From the NCBI RefSeq assembly GCF_014199435.1, contig NZ_JACIJP010000001.1, forward strand, positions 1 to 64,000: a stretch of DNA of 64,000 bases, in the 5' to 3' direction. Below are positions 51,410 through 60,963 of this stretch, piece by piece. The notes below the pieces were generated by a model that was not told the DNA's origin, ran no database searches, and was given only the letters and a program-made list of their open reading frames with translations. The position numbers and the translations under genes were made by a program. Within the stretch, counting starts at the first letter, position 1, and each line of letters opens with the position of its first letter. The DNA comes from Sphingobium subterraneum (GTDB lineage Bacteria; Pseudomonadota; Alphaproteobacteria; Sphingomonadales; Sphingomonadaceae).

Positions 51410-53233
51410 ATGTGCGGGATCATCGGCATTGTCGGCAAGGATGACGTGGCGGAGCGGCTGCTCGATGGACTGCGGAGGCTGGAATATCGGGGCTATGACA
51501 GCGCGGGCGTTGCGTCTGTCCATGATGGCGTGATCGAACGCCGTCGGGCGGAGGGCAAGCTCAATAACCTCGCGCGCGAACTGATGGCGCATCCACTGCC
51601 CGGTTCGACCGGCATCGCGCATACGCGCTGGGCCACTCATGGTGCGCCAACGACCAGCAACGCGCATCCCCACGCCACGGAGGAGGTCGCGCTGGTCCAC
51701 AACGGGATCATCGAGAATTTCAAGCCGCTGCGTCAGGAATTGATGGCGCGGGGCCGCCGGTTTGACAGCGAAACGGATACGGAGGTCGTCGCGCATCTGG
51801 TGAGCGAACTGGTCGAGCAGGGTGCTTCGCCGGAGGACGCGGTAAAGCAGGTTCTGCCGCGCCTGCACGGGGCGTTTGCGCTTGCCATACTCTTTCGCAG
51901 CCGTCCCGATATCCTGATCGGCGCGCGCCTCGGATCGCCGCTGGTCGTGGGCTATGGAGACGGGGAGACCTATCTGGGGTCGGATGCGCTGGCGCTCGCC
52001 CCGCTGACCCAGCGGATCGCCTATCTGGAGGAGGGCGACTGGGTCGTCATCACGCGGGATGGCGCGAAGATCTTCGATCGAGACAACAGGCCCGTCGAGC
52101 GGCCGGTGACGATTTCCGGCGTGTCCGGCGCGATGATTGACAAGGGCAATCACCGCCACTTCATGCAGAAGGAAATCTACGAGCAGCCTGTTGTAGTTGC
52201 GCAGACTCTGCGGTCTTATCTGCGCCGGATGGAAAACCAGGTGTCGCTGCCCGACATGGATTTCGACCTTGGCAGTGTGAAGCGCGTGACCATCGTCGCG
52301 TGCGGCACGAGCTATTATGCCGGGCTGGTCGCCAAATACTGGTTCGAGAAGTTCGCGCGGATCCCGGTCGATATCGATGTGGCGAGTGAGTTCCGCTATC
52401 GCGACCCGGTGCTGGAAGACGGCGGATTGGCGCTGTTCATCAGCCAGTCGGGCGAGACGGCTGATACGCTGGCGGCGTTGCGCCATGCCAAGGCGCACGG
52501 ACAGATCATCGCGGTGGTCGTAAACGTGCCGACCAGTTCGATGGCGCGCGAGGCGGACTTGCTGTTGCCGACCCACGCGGGGCCGGAAATCGGCGTGGCG
52601 TCGACCAAGGCGTTTACCTGCCAGCTGGCGGTGCTGGCGGCGCTGGCGGCGAATCTGGCGCGGTCGAACGGCAAACTGACCGCAGAGGAAGAAGCCGAGA
52701 TCGTCTGGCACCTGTCCGAAGCGCCCGCCGCGATGAACGAGGCGCTGTCCCACGATGCGGCAATCGAAGCGATCGCACCGCTGATCGTACCGGCGCGCGA
52801 CGTGCTCTATCTGGGGCGCGGGCCGGACTATCCGATGGCGCTGGAAGGGGCACTCAAGCTCAAGGAAATCAGCTACATCCACGCCGAAGGTTATGCAGCG
52901 GGTGAGATGAAGCATGGCCCCATCGCGCTGATTGACGAGGCGGTCCCGGTGATCGTCATCGCGCCGTCCGGGCCGCTGTTCGAAAAGACCGTCAGCAATA
53001 TGCAGGAGGTGCAGGCGCGCGGCGGCAAGGTGGTGCTGATTTCTGACGCGGAGGGCATTGCGCAAGCAGGAGAAGGCTGCATGGCAACGATTGAAATGCC
53101 AAAGGTGCACCCGCTGATCGCGCCGTTGGTGTATGCCGTACCCGTCCAGCTGCTCGCTTACCATGTGGCGGTCGCCAAGGGGACCGATGTCGACCAGCCG
53201 CGCAACCTCGCCAAGTCGGTGACGGTGGAGTGA
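51410..53233 (+). CDS. glmS: Glutamine--fructose-6-phosphate aminotransferase (isomerizing)
   Basis: A 607-residue GlmS. N-terminal glutaminase with catalytic Cys2 (MCGIIGIVG), HTRWATHGAP and HNGIIENF; two SIS domains with VACGTSYYAGLVAKYWFE, SQSGETADTLAAL and the end DQPRNLAKSVTVE. It makes glucosamine-6-phosphate, feeding GlmM and GlmU. I looked for a glmS ribozyme in front; the two genes abut, so there is no room. Confidence 0.96.
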   Translation: MCGIIGIVGKDDVAERLLDGLRRLEYRGYDSAGVASVHDGVIERRRAEGKLNNLARELMAHPLPGSTGIAHTRWATHGAPTTSNAHPHATEEVALVHNGIIENFKPLRQELMARGRRFDSETDTEVVAHLVSELVEQGASPEDAVKQVLPRLHGAFALAILFRSRPDILIGARLGSPLVVGYGDGETYLGSDALALAPLTQRIAYLEEGDWVVITRDGAKIFDRDNRPVERPVTISGVSGAMIDKGNHRHFMQKEIYEQPVVVAQTLRSYLRRMENQVSLPDMDFDLGSVKRVTIVACGTSYYAGLVAKYWFEKFARIPVDIDVASEFRYRDPVLEDGGLALFISQSGETADTLAALRHAKAHGQIIAVVVNVPTSSMAREADLLLPTHAGPEIGVASTKAFTCQLAVLAALAANLARSNGKLTAEEEAEIVWHLSEAPAAMNEALSHDAAIEAIAPLIVPARDVLYLGRGPDYPMALEGALKLKEISYIHAEGYAAGEMKHGPIALIDEAVPVIVIAPSGPLFEKTVSNMQEVQARGGKVVLISDAEGIAQAGEGCMATIEMPKVHPLIAPLVYAVPVQLLAYHVAVAKGTDVDQPRNLAKSVTVE

Positions 53234-53239
53234 CTTGGC

Positions 53240-54889
53240 CTATTTGAACAGGCCGCCCAATATCCCTCGCACCAGTCCACCGACCAGGCCGCCGCCGGTA
53301 TTTTTGCGCGACGATCCTCCGAATACGGCCTTGCCGATCTCGTTCGCCACCTGACGCCCCACGGTGGATGCGGCGGAGCGGGTGGCCGACTGGACCGCGC
53401 GGCCCAGCGCGGTGGGTTTGGCCGCTTCGCGCGCGGCGGCGGCCTCGGCGCGCAGCCGTTCCTTCTCGGCGGCAGCGGCCAGACGCGCCTGCTCTTTCAG
53501 CTCGGCTTCCCGGGCCTTTGCCTCGACCTTGGCCTGCACGGCGGCGGTTTTCTCCGCTTCGGCCTGTGCCTTGGCCGCCTGCGCGGCGGCGGCGGCGGCT
53601 TGGCCGCGCGCGGCGAGAATTTCTGCCGCCGATTCGCGGTTTATCTCCGTGTCATATTTACCGTCGACGGGTGAGATCGACCGGATGATGGCACGTTCCT
53701 TCGCGTCGATCGGGCCGAGGCGGGAGCGGGGCGGGGCCATCAGCGTGCGCTGCACGATGGAGGGCGAGCCGTCTTCCTGAAGCACCGAAACCAGCGCCTC
53801 ACCGACTTTCAACTCGGTGATAGCGGTTTCGACATCGAGGTCTGGATTGACGCGGAAGGTTTCGGCCGCCGCCTTGATCGCCTTCTGGTCGCGCGGGGTG
53901 AAGGCACGCAGCGCGTGCTGCACGCGGTTGCCCAATTGGCCCGCCACCGCCTCCGGGATGTCGATCGGGTTCTGCGTGATGAAGTAGACGCCGACGCCCT
54001 TGGAACGGATCAGCCGGACGACCTGCTCGATCTTGTCCTCCAGTGCCTCGGGCGCGTCGGTGAACAGCAGGTGCGCTTCGTCGAAGAAGAAGACGAGACT
54101 CGGTTTTTCCGGATCACCGATTTCCGGCATCGTCTCGAACAATTCGGACAGCAGCCACAACAGGAAGGTGGAGTAGAGCTTGGGGCTCTGCATGAGCTTG
54201 TCGGCGGCGAGCACATTGATGTAGCCGCGCCCTTTCTCGTCCACTTTGAGGAAATCGTGGATGTCGAGCGCCGGTTCGCCGAAGAAGGCCGCGCCGCCCT
54301 GGCTGTCGAGCTGCAGCAGTTGGCGCTGTATCGTGCCGACGCTGGCCTTGGTGATGTTGCCGTATTTTGCGCTGAGGGTATCGGCGTTTTCGGCGCAATA
54401 GGCGAGCATCGACTGGAGATCCGCGAGATCGAGCAACAGCAGTTGCTCCTCGTCCGCATAACGGAAAGCGATGTTGAGCACGCCTTCCTGCGTTTCATTG
54501 AGGTCCATGAGCCGAGCGAGAAGCAGCGGTCCCATCTCGCTCACCGTGGTGCGGATTGGGTGGCCCTGTTCGCCGTATAGATCCCAGAACGTCGCGGGAT
54601 TGTCGGAATAGACATAAGGATCGAGGCCGATTTCGGCCGCGCGCGCCACCAGCTTGTCGGCGTTCTTGAAGGTCGGCGATCCGGCCATGGAGATACCAGC
54701 AAGGTCGCCCTTCACGTCCGCCATGAAGACAGGGACACCCTGCGCGGAGAAGCCTTCGGCGATGCTCTGGAGCGTGACGGTTTTGCCGGTGCCGGTCGCT
54801 CCGGCTATGAGGCCGTGGCGATTCGCCCGCTTCAGGTTGAGAGTTTGCGGCGTGCCATTGCTAGCGCCCAGAAAGATGCCGTCGGTCAT
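53240..54889 (-). CDS. HerA-like ATPase (DUF853 family)
   Basis: A 549-residue AAA-type protein from ATG 54889 with GGGGAACG upstream. P-loop LIAGATGTGKTVTLQSIAEG (about 28-47), Walker B LVFFFDEAHLLF, sensor-like FITQNPIDIPEAVAGQLGNRVQHALRAFTP. The last ~130 residues are an Ala/Lys/Glu-rich coiled coil (EAEKTAAVQAKVEAKAREAEL) and a glycine-rich tail. DUF853 proteins such as YjgR have no known role. It follows degP on the same strand. Confidence 0.82.
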   Translation of the reverse strand: MTDGIFLGASNGTPQTLNLKRANRHGLIAGATGTGKTVTLQSIAEGFSAQGVPVFMADVKGDLAGISMAGSPTFKNADKLVARAAEIGLDPYVYSDNPATFWDLYGEQGHPIRTTVSEMGPLLLARLMDLNETQEGVLNIAFRYADEEQLLLLDLADLQSMLAYCAENADTLSAKYGNITKASVGTIQRQLLQLDSQGGAAFFGEPALDIHDFLKVDEKGRGYINVLAADKLMQSPKLYSTFLLWLLSELFETMPEIGDPEKPSLVFFFDEAHLLFTDAPEALEDKIEQVVRLIRSKGVGVYFITQNPIDIPEAVAGQLGNRVQHALRAFTPRDQKAIKAAAETFRVNPDLDVETAITELKVGEALVSVLQEDGSPSIVQRTLMAPPRSRLGPIDAKERAIIRSISPVDGKYDTEINRESAAEILAARGQAAAAAAQAAKAQAEAEKTAAVQAKVEAKAREAELKEQARLAAAAEKERLRAEAAAAREAAKPTALGRAVQSATRSAASTVGRQVANEIGKAVFGGSSRKNTGGGLVGGLVRGILGGLFK

Positions 54890-55004
54890 CGCGCGTTCCC
54901 CACCAGCCGGAGCCGCCCTGCAGCGCGGCTCGAACATTTCACTCGGGTTTTGCGGGATTAGCGCCGATCGATCAAGGGCTGGTTGCAAGACCGCAGCACA
55001 TTAT

Positions 55005-55033
55005 CTCCGCTCCCGCGCCGGGCGGGAGCGGAG
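55005..55033 (-). terminator. Hairpin downstream of degP
   Basis: CTCCGCTCCCGC (55005-55016) pairs over 12 bp with GCGGGAGCGGAG (55022-55033), nine bases past the degP TAA. No U-tract follows, so it may be a terminator or an mRNA 3' stem. Confidence 0.55.
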
Positions 55034-55041
55034 AGACATGA

Positions 55042-56538
55042 TTATCTGCCGCGCAGGCGAACGCCGATGAAGGCAGGGGACTGGCCACGGCGCAGGACCT
55101 GGAGGAGCAACGCGTTGCGGCCGGAGTCGGTCGCGCTCTTGATCACCGCGTTGAGCTGCGCTTCCGTCGTGACGGGAGCGTTGTTGGCCGACAGGATGAC
55201 ATCGCCCCGGCGCAGGCCCTTGGCGGCAGCGTCGCTGTCGTCATCCACGGCTGAGATCACCACACCGCGCACGGTCTGTTCCAGCCCAAGCTGGCGCAGA
55301 ATTGTGGGCGTGAGCGGAAGGACCGCAAGGCCAAGGGCCTGCTGTCCCGCCTGTGCGCTGCTCTGCTTGTCGTCCTGCTGCGAGAAATCATCCTGATCGT
55401 CGCGGCTGAACGCGAGTTGATCCTCCGGTGGGCGCTGGCCCACAACGGCGGTGACCGTCGTGCGCTTGCCGTTGCGGATCAACTCAATCGGAACGCGCGA
55501 TCCGATGGGCAAGGTGCTAACGATGAACGACAGGGTTTCGTCCGGCGTCACGTCGCGGTTGTTGACGCGCACGATCACGTCGCCGGCCTTGATGCCTGCC
55601 TTGTCTGCGCCCTGGCCTGGCTCGACGCCCTGCACGAATTCGCCCCGGTTGCGGGCGAGGCCAAGGGATTCGGCCATGTCATCACCCAGCGGGCTGATCT
55701 GCACGCCGAGATAGCCGCGCTTGATCGCCTGACCTTTGCGCAGCGTGTCGATGATCGGAATCGCCTGTTCCGCGGGAATGGCGAAGCCAATGCCGACATT
55801 GCCGCCCGAAGGCGAGAGGATCTGCGAATTGATACCGATGACGTTGCCGTTCATGTCGAACATCGGACCACCGGAATTGCCCTGGTTGATCGACGCGTCG
55901 GTCTGGATGAAGCGGTCATAGGTGCCACCAGTGCTGCGATGCACGGCCGAGATAATGCCAGCCGTCACGGTTCCGGACAACGCATAGGGGTTGCCGATGG
56001 CGACGACCCAGTCCCCGACACGAGCGTGCGTGCTATCCCCGAATTTGACGAATGGGAGCGGCTTCTTCGCATCGATTTTGAGGACGGCAAGATCGGTCGC
56101 CGGGTCGCGACCCACCAGTGTCGCCGAATATTCCTCGCGGTTGGTCAGCGTCACCGTGATACTGTCCACCGAAGCGCCCGCCGCACCGGCAGAGACGACA
56201 TGGTTATTGGTGACGATGTAACCGTCGGCCGAGATTAGGAAGCCGGAGCCGAGCGACTGAGCCTGCCGCGTCTGGGGGCGTCCGCCGCCGAACATGTCGC
56301 CAAAGGGCGTTCCTGCGAAGGGGTTTTCGACCTGTACGCGCTGGCGCGTGGAGATGTTGACCACAGCGGGTTGCAGACGCTCGACCATGTCGGCGAGGCT
56401 CGCGGGCGCGCCGCGTGGCGCCGCAGCCTGCATGCCTTCATTTTGCGCGGTTTGGGCGCCCAGTGGCTGATTTGACGTGACGGTGATGGCTGTGCCGCCC
56501 AACAGCAGCGCTGCGGTAAGAGCATAAGCGTAACGCAC
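55042..56538 (-). CDS. degP: Do-type serine protease, DegP/HtrA family
   Basis: A 498-residue periplasmic protease. Signal peptide (MRYAYALTAALLLGGTAITV), trypsin-like domain with TNNHVV, DLAVLKI and NQGNSGGPMF, and two PDZ domains (about 275-365 and 405-498). It degrades misfolded envelope proteins. GTG start behind AGAGGA. The order hflK-hflC-degP is common in proteobacteria. Confidence 0.93.
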   Translation of the reverse strand: MRYAYALTAALLLGGTAITVTSNQPLGAQTAQNEGMQAAAPRGAPASLADMVERLQPAVVNISTRQRVQVENPFAGTPFGDMFGGGRPQTRQAQSLGSGFLISADGYIVTNNHVVSAGAAGASVDSITVTLTNREEYSATLVGRDPATDLAVLKIDAKKPLPFVKFGDSTHARVGDWVVAIGNPYALSGTVTAGIISAVHRSTGGTYDRFIQTDASINQGNSGGPMFDMNGNVIGINSQILSPSGGNVGIGFAIPAEQAIPIIDTLRKGQAIKRGYLGVQISPLGDDMAESLGLARNRGEFVQGVEPGQGADKAGIKAGDVIVRVNNRDVTPDETLSFIVSTLPIGSRVPIELIRNGKRTTVTAVVGQRPPEDQLAFSRDDQDDFSQQDDKQSSAQAGQQALGLAVLPLTPTILRQLGLEQTVRGVVISAVDDDSDAAAKGLRRGDVILSANNAPVTTEAQLNAVIKSATDSGRNALLLQVLRRGQSPAFIGVRLRGR

Positions 56539-56670
56539 TCTTCAAATTCCTCTCATGTCCCAAAGGGCGGATTACTGCCCCGGTTCAGTGTCTGCGGCCA
56601 TGCCGTAGCATGCCTGAACATAGTTTGAATGGTGGCCGTGGGCCACGTTCCTTACCGTATCATGCCGCTA

Positions 56671-57513
56671 TCAGCGCCCCCGGAACTCCCGCAGGAAGTC
56701 GTTGTCGGGCGACAGAATAATGCTGGTCTGCCCGCTCGCCTGAGGCGAGAAGGTCCGGCGATAGGCCTGCATGGCGCGGTAGAAATCATAGAACTGCGGA
56801 TCCTTGCCGAAGCTGGCGGCATAGACCTGCGCCGCCTGAGCATCGGCCGTCGCACGGATGATCTGCGCCTGCTGCTCACCTTGAGCACGGATGGTGAGCG
56901 CCTCCTGCTCGCGTGCGGTGCGCATACGCTGAAACGCGCTTTGCAGCGGCGCACCATCGGGCAGGTCGGCGCGCTTGATGCGCACATCAACGACTTCCGC
57001 GCCGTACTGACGCGCAACCCGGTTAAGACCTGCCTCGATATTGTTCATCACCTGCCCCCGCTCCGGGCTGAGCAGCGCGACAAAGGGGCGCTTGCCGAGT
57101 TCGTTGCGCAGCGCCGAGCCGAGGATCGGGCGCAGGGCATCGGCGACGCGCTCCTCACTGCCCGCAGCGATGTACATGCGCAGCGGATTGACGATCCGAT
57201 AGCGCGCATAGGCGCTGACCTGCAGGCGCAACTGATCTGTGGACAGAACCTGCTGCCTCTCCATTTCGACCGACTGGACGCGCTTGTCGATCCACACGAT
57301 CTGTTCGGCGAACGGGAAGCGCAGGACGATGCCCGCGCCGGTGCTGCCGAACGCTTCGTTGGTCTTGTAGCGGTTGACGATGCGGACCGGCTCGCCGAAG
57401 CGGACGATGACCGCCTGTTTGGTTTCCGGCACGATCGCGACCGTGCTGCCCAACAGGATGAGGAACGCAATGGCGACGAGCACCAGCATTACGGGGTTGC
57501 GCGCAATGCCCAT
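56671..57513 (-). CDS. hflC: Protease modulator HflC
   Basis: A 280-residue SPFH/band-7 membrane protein with one N-terminal helix (PVMLVLVAIAFLILLGSTVAIV) and QAVIVRFGEPVRIVN. Conserved RTAREQEALTIRAQGEQQAQIIRATADAQAAQVYA lies near residues 195-230. With HflK it forms the membrane cage that modulates FtsH. It begins one base after hflK. Confidence 0.94.
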   Translation of the reverse strand: MGIARNPVMLVLVAIAFLILLGSTVAIVPETKQAVIVRFGEPVRIVNRYKTNEAFGSTGAGIVLRFPFAEQIVWIDKRVQSVEMERQQVLSTDQLRLQVSAYARYRIVNPLRMYIAAGSEERVADALRPILGSALRNELGKRPFVALLSPERGQVMNNIEAGLNRVARQYGAEVVDVRIKRADLPDGAPLQSAFQRMRTAREQEALTIRAQGEQQAQIIRATADAQAAQVYAASFGKDPQFYDFYRAMQAYRRTFSPQASGQTSIILSPDNDFLREFRGR

Positions 57514-57514
57514 A

Positions 57515-58711
57515 TCAGCGTCCTCCCTGCGACGGCGCTGAGGCCGAGGGCGGATCGGCCAGGGGAGCCTTGCGCGTTATGCCAGGGAGGGGGAGATAGG
57601 GCGTGACATTGCCCGTTTCGACCACGGTCTTGTCTACATTGGCAAGCACGGCTTCCATCGTTTCATAATACATGCGGCGGCGGGTCACTTCCGGGGAAAG
57701 GCGGTACTGCTCGTAAACCTTGTCGAAGGCGGCAGCCTCACCTTGTGCGCGGGCGGTCAGCTGCTGGGAATAAGCGCGCGCTTCGTTGATGTAAGTCTGC
57801 GCTGCCTGTTGGGCCGCAGACACATCCTTGAACGCATCATTCACTGCGCTGGGCGGATCGGCCTGCTTGATCGCGATGCCCTGCACGCGGATGCCCGAGC
57901 GATAATTGTCGAGAATTTCCTGCATGCGCTGCTCGACCTGTTGTTCGACCAACGTCCGGCCCGAACCCAGGGCCTGATTGAGGGAAATGGTTGCGACAAC
58001 CGAGCGCATCGCCGTTTCGGCCACTTCGCGCACCGTCGAATCGGGATCGGACAGCTGGAATTTATAGAGCTCGGGGCTGCGGATGTTCCAGCGGACCGAA
58101 TAAGCAAGGTCGATCATATTCTGATCGCCGGTCAGCATCAGGTTTTCCGCCTCAGAGCGAACCGAGCCAATGTCGATCGTGCGGATTTCTTCGACATCGA
58201 CGGTTTCGACCATTTCGAATGGTGCGGGGAGCGTGAGGCCGATACCAGGCGTCAAGGTGCGGCTGTACTTGCCCAGTACCGTGACAACGCCGCGTTCCTG
58301 GGGACCAATGCGGTGGAAGCTCGACAGCGCGATCCACAACAGGACGACGATGGCGATGGCAATCGGCCAAAGCGCCTTGACCTCCGGTGTGCCCGGCATT
58401 CCGCCGCCGGGGCCACCGAAGCTGCTGAAGCCCTCACGGCTGCGCCGGATGAGATCGTCGACCATGGACGGGCGGGAGCCACTTGGTTGGCCGCCGGGGC
58501 GATTGCCCCCCCGCGGCTGGGTCCATGGGTTGCGCGGCCCGTTGCCCGCGTCTCCGTTGCCCGAGCCACTGCCACCGGAATCCTTGCCCTTGTCGCCCGA
58601 TCCGCCATCATCGCCATTACCGCCGGGCGAACCGCCCCACGGGCCCTGGGCCATCGCGAATATTCGGCGCACCATTCGGGCGCGCATCAGCCATCCAGTC
58701 TTCATTGTCAT
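57515..58711 (-). CDS. hflK: FtsH protease activity modulator HflK
   Basis: A band-7 protein of up to 398 residues. A long Gly/Asn/Asp-rich cytoplasmic N-terminus (about 20-80) precedes the transmembrane helix LWPIAIAIVVLLWIALSSF and the SPFH core PQERGVVTVLGKYSRTLTPG, NLMLTGDQNMIDLAYSVRWNI, and SQQLTARAQGEAAAFDKVYEQYRLSPEVTR. The start is uncertain: ATG 58711, 58705 or 58654 (MAQGPWGG), the last being the most family-like. First of hflK-hflC-degP. Confidence 0.92.
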   Translation of the reverse strand: MTMKTGWLMRARMVRRIFAMAQGPWGGSPGGNGDDGGSGDKGKDSGGSGSGNGDAGNGPRNPWTQPRGGNRPGGQPSGSRPSMVDDLIRRSREGFSSFGGPGGGMPGTPEVKALWPIAIAIVVLLWIALSSFHRIGPQERGVVTVLGKYSRTLTPGIGLTLPAPFEMVETVDVEEIRTIDIGSVRSEAENLMLTGDQNMIDLAYSVRWNIRSPELYKFQLSDPDSTVREVAETAMRSVVATISLNQALGSGRTLVEQQVEQRMQEILDNYRSGIRVQGIAIKQADPPSAVNDAFKDVSAAQQAAQTYINEARAYSQQLTARAQGEAAAFDKVYEQYRLSPEVTRRRMYYETMEAVLANVDKTVVETGNVTPYLPLPGITRKAPLADPPSASAPSQGGR

Positions 58712-58783
58712 GCCTGACTGTATAGGAAGCGTCGGGGCGGAAAAACAGTGCCTTTGCCATGTTTATCGATTATGGGCGCGGCC

Positions 58784-59749
58784 ATGACCGAACTTTCCGT
58801 GATTTTCGACCGCCTTTCCACGCTTTCTAACGGACGCGCCAGCGCGCCACGCCTGCGGGACGGGGTATTGTCGCTGGTGCTTGACGTCACCGATCTGGGG
58901 CAGGCCGAGCGCGATGCTCTGGCGGCGGCGATCACGGCGGAGTTCAAGGGTCAGCCGGAGATCGAGGATGTGCGGATCGCGCAGACCGCGGAAAAACGCA
59001 GCCTGCGCATCATCGCAGTAGCGTCGGGGAAGGGGGGCGTGGGCAAGTCCACCGTGTCCGCAAATCTTGCCATTGCACTGCACCGGCGGGGGGTTCGGGT
59101 CGGGCTGGTCGACGCGGATATCTATGGCCCATCTCAGCCACGCCTGATGGCCACGGAAGGCGCAAAGCCCCAGGCGGAGGAGAAGCAGCTCGTGCCAATC
59201 CTGAGCGGGGTGGGCATCCCGATGCTGTCGATGGGGCATCTGGTCGAGCCGGGTCAGGCAATCGCATGGCGCGGGCCGATGGCGGCGAGCGCGCTCGGGC
59301 AGCTGGTCGACGCGAAATGGGGGGCGGTCGACGTGCTGGTCGTCGACATGCCGCCCGGCACCGGTGATGTGCAGCTGTCGATGATCCAAAAGCACAAGCC
59401 GGCTGGTGTGATTATCGTGTCAACACCGCAGGATCTCGCGCTGATCGATGCGACCCGCGCCGTCAACCTGTTCGATCAGGCGCATGTGCCCATGATTGGA
59501 CTGGTGGAGAATATGGCGGGTTATATCTGCCCGCATTGCGGCGAAGTGTCGGATCCGTTCGGCAGCGGGGGCGCACAAGCGGCTGCTTCCCAGATGGAGA
59601 TGCCGTTTCTGGGGCGCATTCCGCTCTCGATCGGCATCCGCACCGCGTCCGACGCTGGCATGCCCCCCGCTGCGGAGGACGGGCTGGACGGTGCGCCTTT
59701 CCTTGCTATTGCGCGCAAGGTGGCGGACTGGCTCGCCGCGCAGGGATAA
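58784..59749 (+). CDS. apbC: Mrp/ApbC-family iron-sulfur cluster carrier
   Basis: A 321-residue MinD-like P-loop ATPase: IAVASGKGGVGKSTVSANLAIAL (deviant Walker A), VGLVDADIYGPSQPRL, VVDMPPGTGDVQLS, and YICPHCGEVSDPFG with the CxxC needed to bridge a cluster. The first ~75 residues are a short MIP18-like domain. It delivers [4Fe-4S] clusters. ATG 58784 chosen; in-frame upstream starts exist. Confidence 0.92.
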   Translation: MTELSVIFDRLSTLSNGRASAPRLRDGVLSLVLDVTDLGQAERDALAAAITAEFKGQPEIEDVRIAQTAEKRSLRIIAVASGKGGVGKSTVSANLAIALHRRGVRVGLVDADIYGPSQPRLMATEGAKPQAEEKQLVPILSGVGIPMLSMGHLVEPGQAIAWRGPMAASALGQLVDAKWGAVDVLVVDMPPGTGDVQLSMIQKHKPAGVIIVSTPQDLALIDATRAVNLFDQAHVPMIGLVENMAGYICPHCGEVSDPFGSGGAQAAASQMEMPFLGRIPLSIGIRTASDAGMPPAAEDGLDGAPFLAIARKVADWLAAQG

Positions 59750-59752
59750 TGA

Positions 59753-60952
59753 TCAAAACCCGCCCGGCGCGGGGCTGATAACCGTGAAGCGCCCCGCGTC
59801 CACCTGCTGGACCTCCAGCGCGCGTTCGGCGATGCCGTCGCGGCGGAACCGGAAGGCTCCGTCGATCCCGGCAAAGCCTCCTTCATCAGTCAGGCGGGCG
59901 ATAGGAAAGGGCGTTCCGACCCGCCAGTCCTGCGCGATGCGAATCGTGAGCAGCACCGCGTCATAGCCGAGCGACGACAGGCGGTAGGGTGCGGCGCCAA
60001 AGCGCGTGCGATATTTGGTGGCGAGCTGGCGGTAATAGGTGTCCGAGACGCTTGCGAACCACGCACCGCGAAGGTTGAGGTCCGCCACCAGCGAACTTTC
60101 CGTGTTCCACAGCTCTGTGCCGAGCATCCGAACGTCCGGGCCGCCCGCCTTGCGGATCAGCGGCGCGGCCTGCACGGCGACCTTGCCGCCATCGGCGATC
60201 AGCACCGCATCATAGCTGGCAGGCGCGCCCAGTTTCTTGACCGCAAGCGCCATGGATGCGGGGGTGCGATCGAAGGTCTGCATGGAGACGACCGTGCCAC
60301 CCGCCTGCTCGACGGCGCGCAGCAGAGCCGTCCCCGCGCGCTCGCCATACATGCCCTTGGGTACGAGCGCGGCGAATTTCTGGATGCCTTTCGAATGAGC
60401 ATAATCGACGACGCGGGCCACCGACTGAACCGGGGTATAGCCCATCAGGAACACGCCGTTCCCGGCGACGCTGGTGTCGTTGGAAAAGCTGATGATCGGC
60501 ACGTTGGCGGCCCGCGCAATGGGTGCGGCGACGCGGACATCATCCGCCACCAGCGGCCCCAGGATCAGCTTGTTGCCGTCGCGAATGGCCGCGTTGACGG
60601 CCGCTGCCGCGCCCTTGCCGGTGTCATAGGTGGTGACACGAATGGTCTTGGCGCTGGTGTCGAGCAAGGCCAGCGTTGTCGCGTTGGCGATGGACTGGCC
60701 TACACCCGCATTGCCGCCGGTCGTCGGGACGAGCAGGGCGATTCGGTGCCGCTGGGTGTCGGTCGGCAGGCCGGGTTCGACCTGTGTAGGGCCTGTTGGA
60801 ACTGGCGGCGGGGGTGCGGTCGGCCCGGTCCCGCGTGGGACAATCGTCTGACATGCGGCCAAGAAAAGCGCCGCGCTCAGCGTGATCGCGCGGCCCGCGC
60901 GCTTGAAGGCGGACCAACTGTCCGCTTGCCGATCGGCACCCGTCTCTGCCAT
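59753..60952 (-). CDS. LpoA-like penicillin-binding-protein activator lipoprotein
   Basis: A 399-residue protein with a type II signal peptide and lipobox ALFLAACQT (Cys34), a Pro-rich linker, and a type 1 periplasmic-binding fold (RIALLVPTTGGNAGVGQSIANATTLALLD, ILGPLVADDV, VPIISFSNDTSVAG). In E. coli LpoA activates PBP1a from the outer membrane and is encoded next to rsmI and yraN, as here. Direct evidence for PBP activation in this group is lacking. Confidence 0.78.
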   Translation of the reverse strand: MAETGADRQADSWSAFKRAGRAITLSAALFLAACQTIVPRGTGPTAPPPPVPTGPTQVEPGLPTDTQRHRIALLVPTTGGNAGVGQSIANATTLALLDTSAKTIRVTTYDTGKGAAAAVNAAIRDGNKLILGPLVADDVRVAAPIARAANVPIISFSNDTSVAGNGVFLMGYTPVQSVARVVDYAHSKGIQKFAALVPKGMYGERAGTALLRAVEQAGGTVVSMQTFDRTPASMALAVKKLGAPASYDAVLIADGGKVAVQAAPLIRKAGGPDVRMLGTELWNTESSLVADLNLRGAWFASVSDTYYRQLATKYRTRFGAAPYRLSSLGYDAVLLTIRIAQDWRVGTPFPIARLTDEGGFAGIDGAFRFRRDGIAERALEVQQVDAGRFTVISPAPGGF

Positions 60953-60963
60953 GGGGAATCCTT

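Noticed and set aside
50114-53164. Very long open frame (about 1016 codons) on the minus strand opposite glmU-glmS
   Set aside because: It is the complement of two strongly conserved plus-strand genes in a GC-rich genome. Its translation has no recognisable domain.
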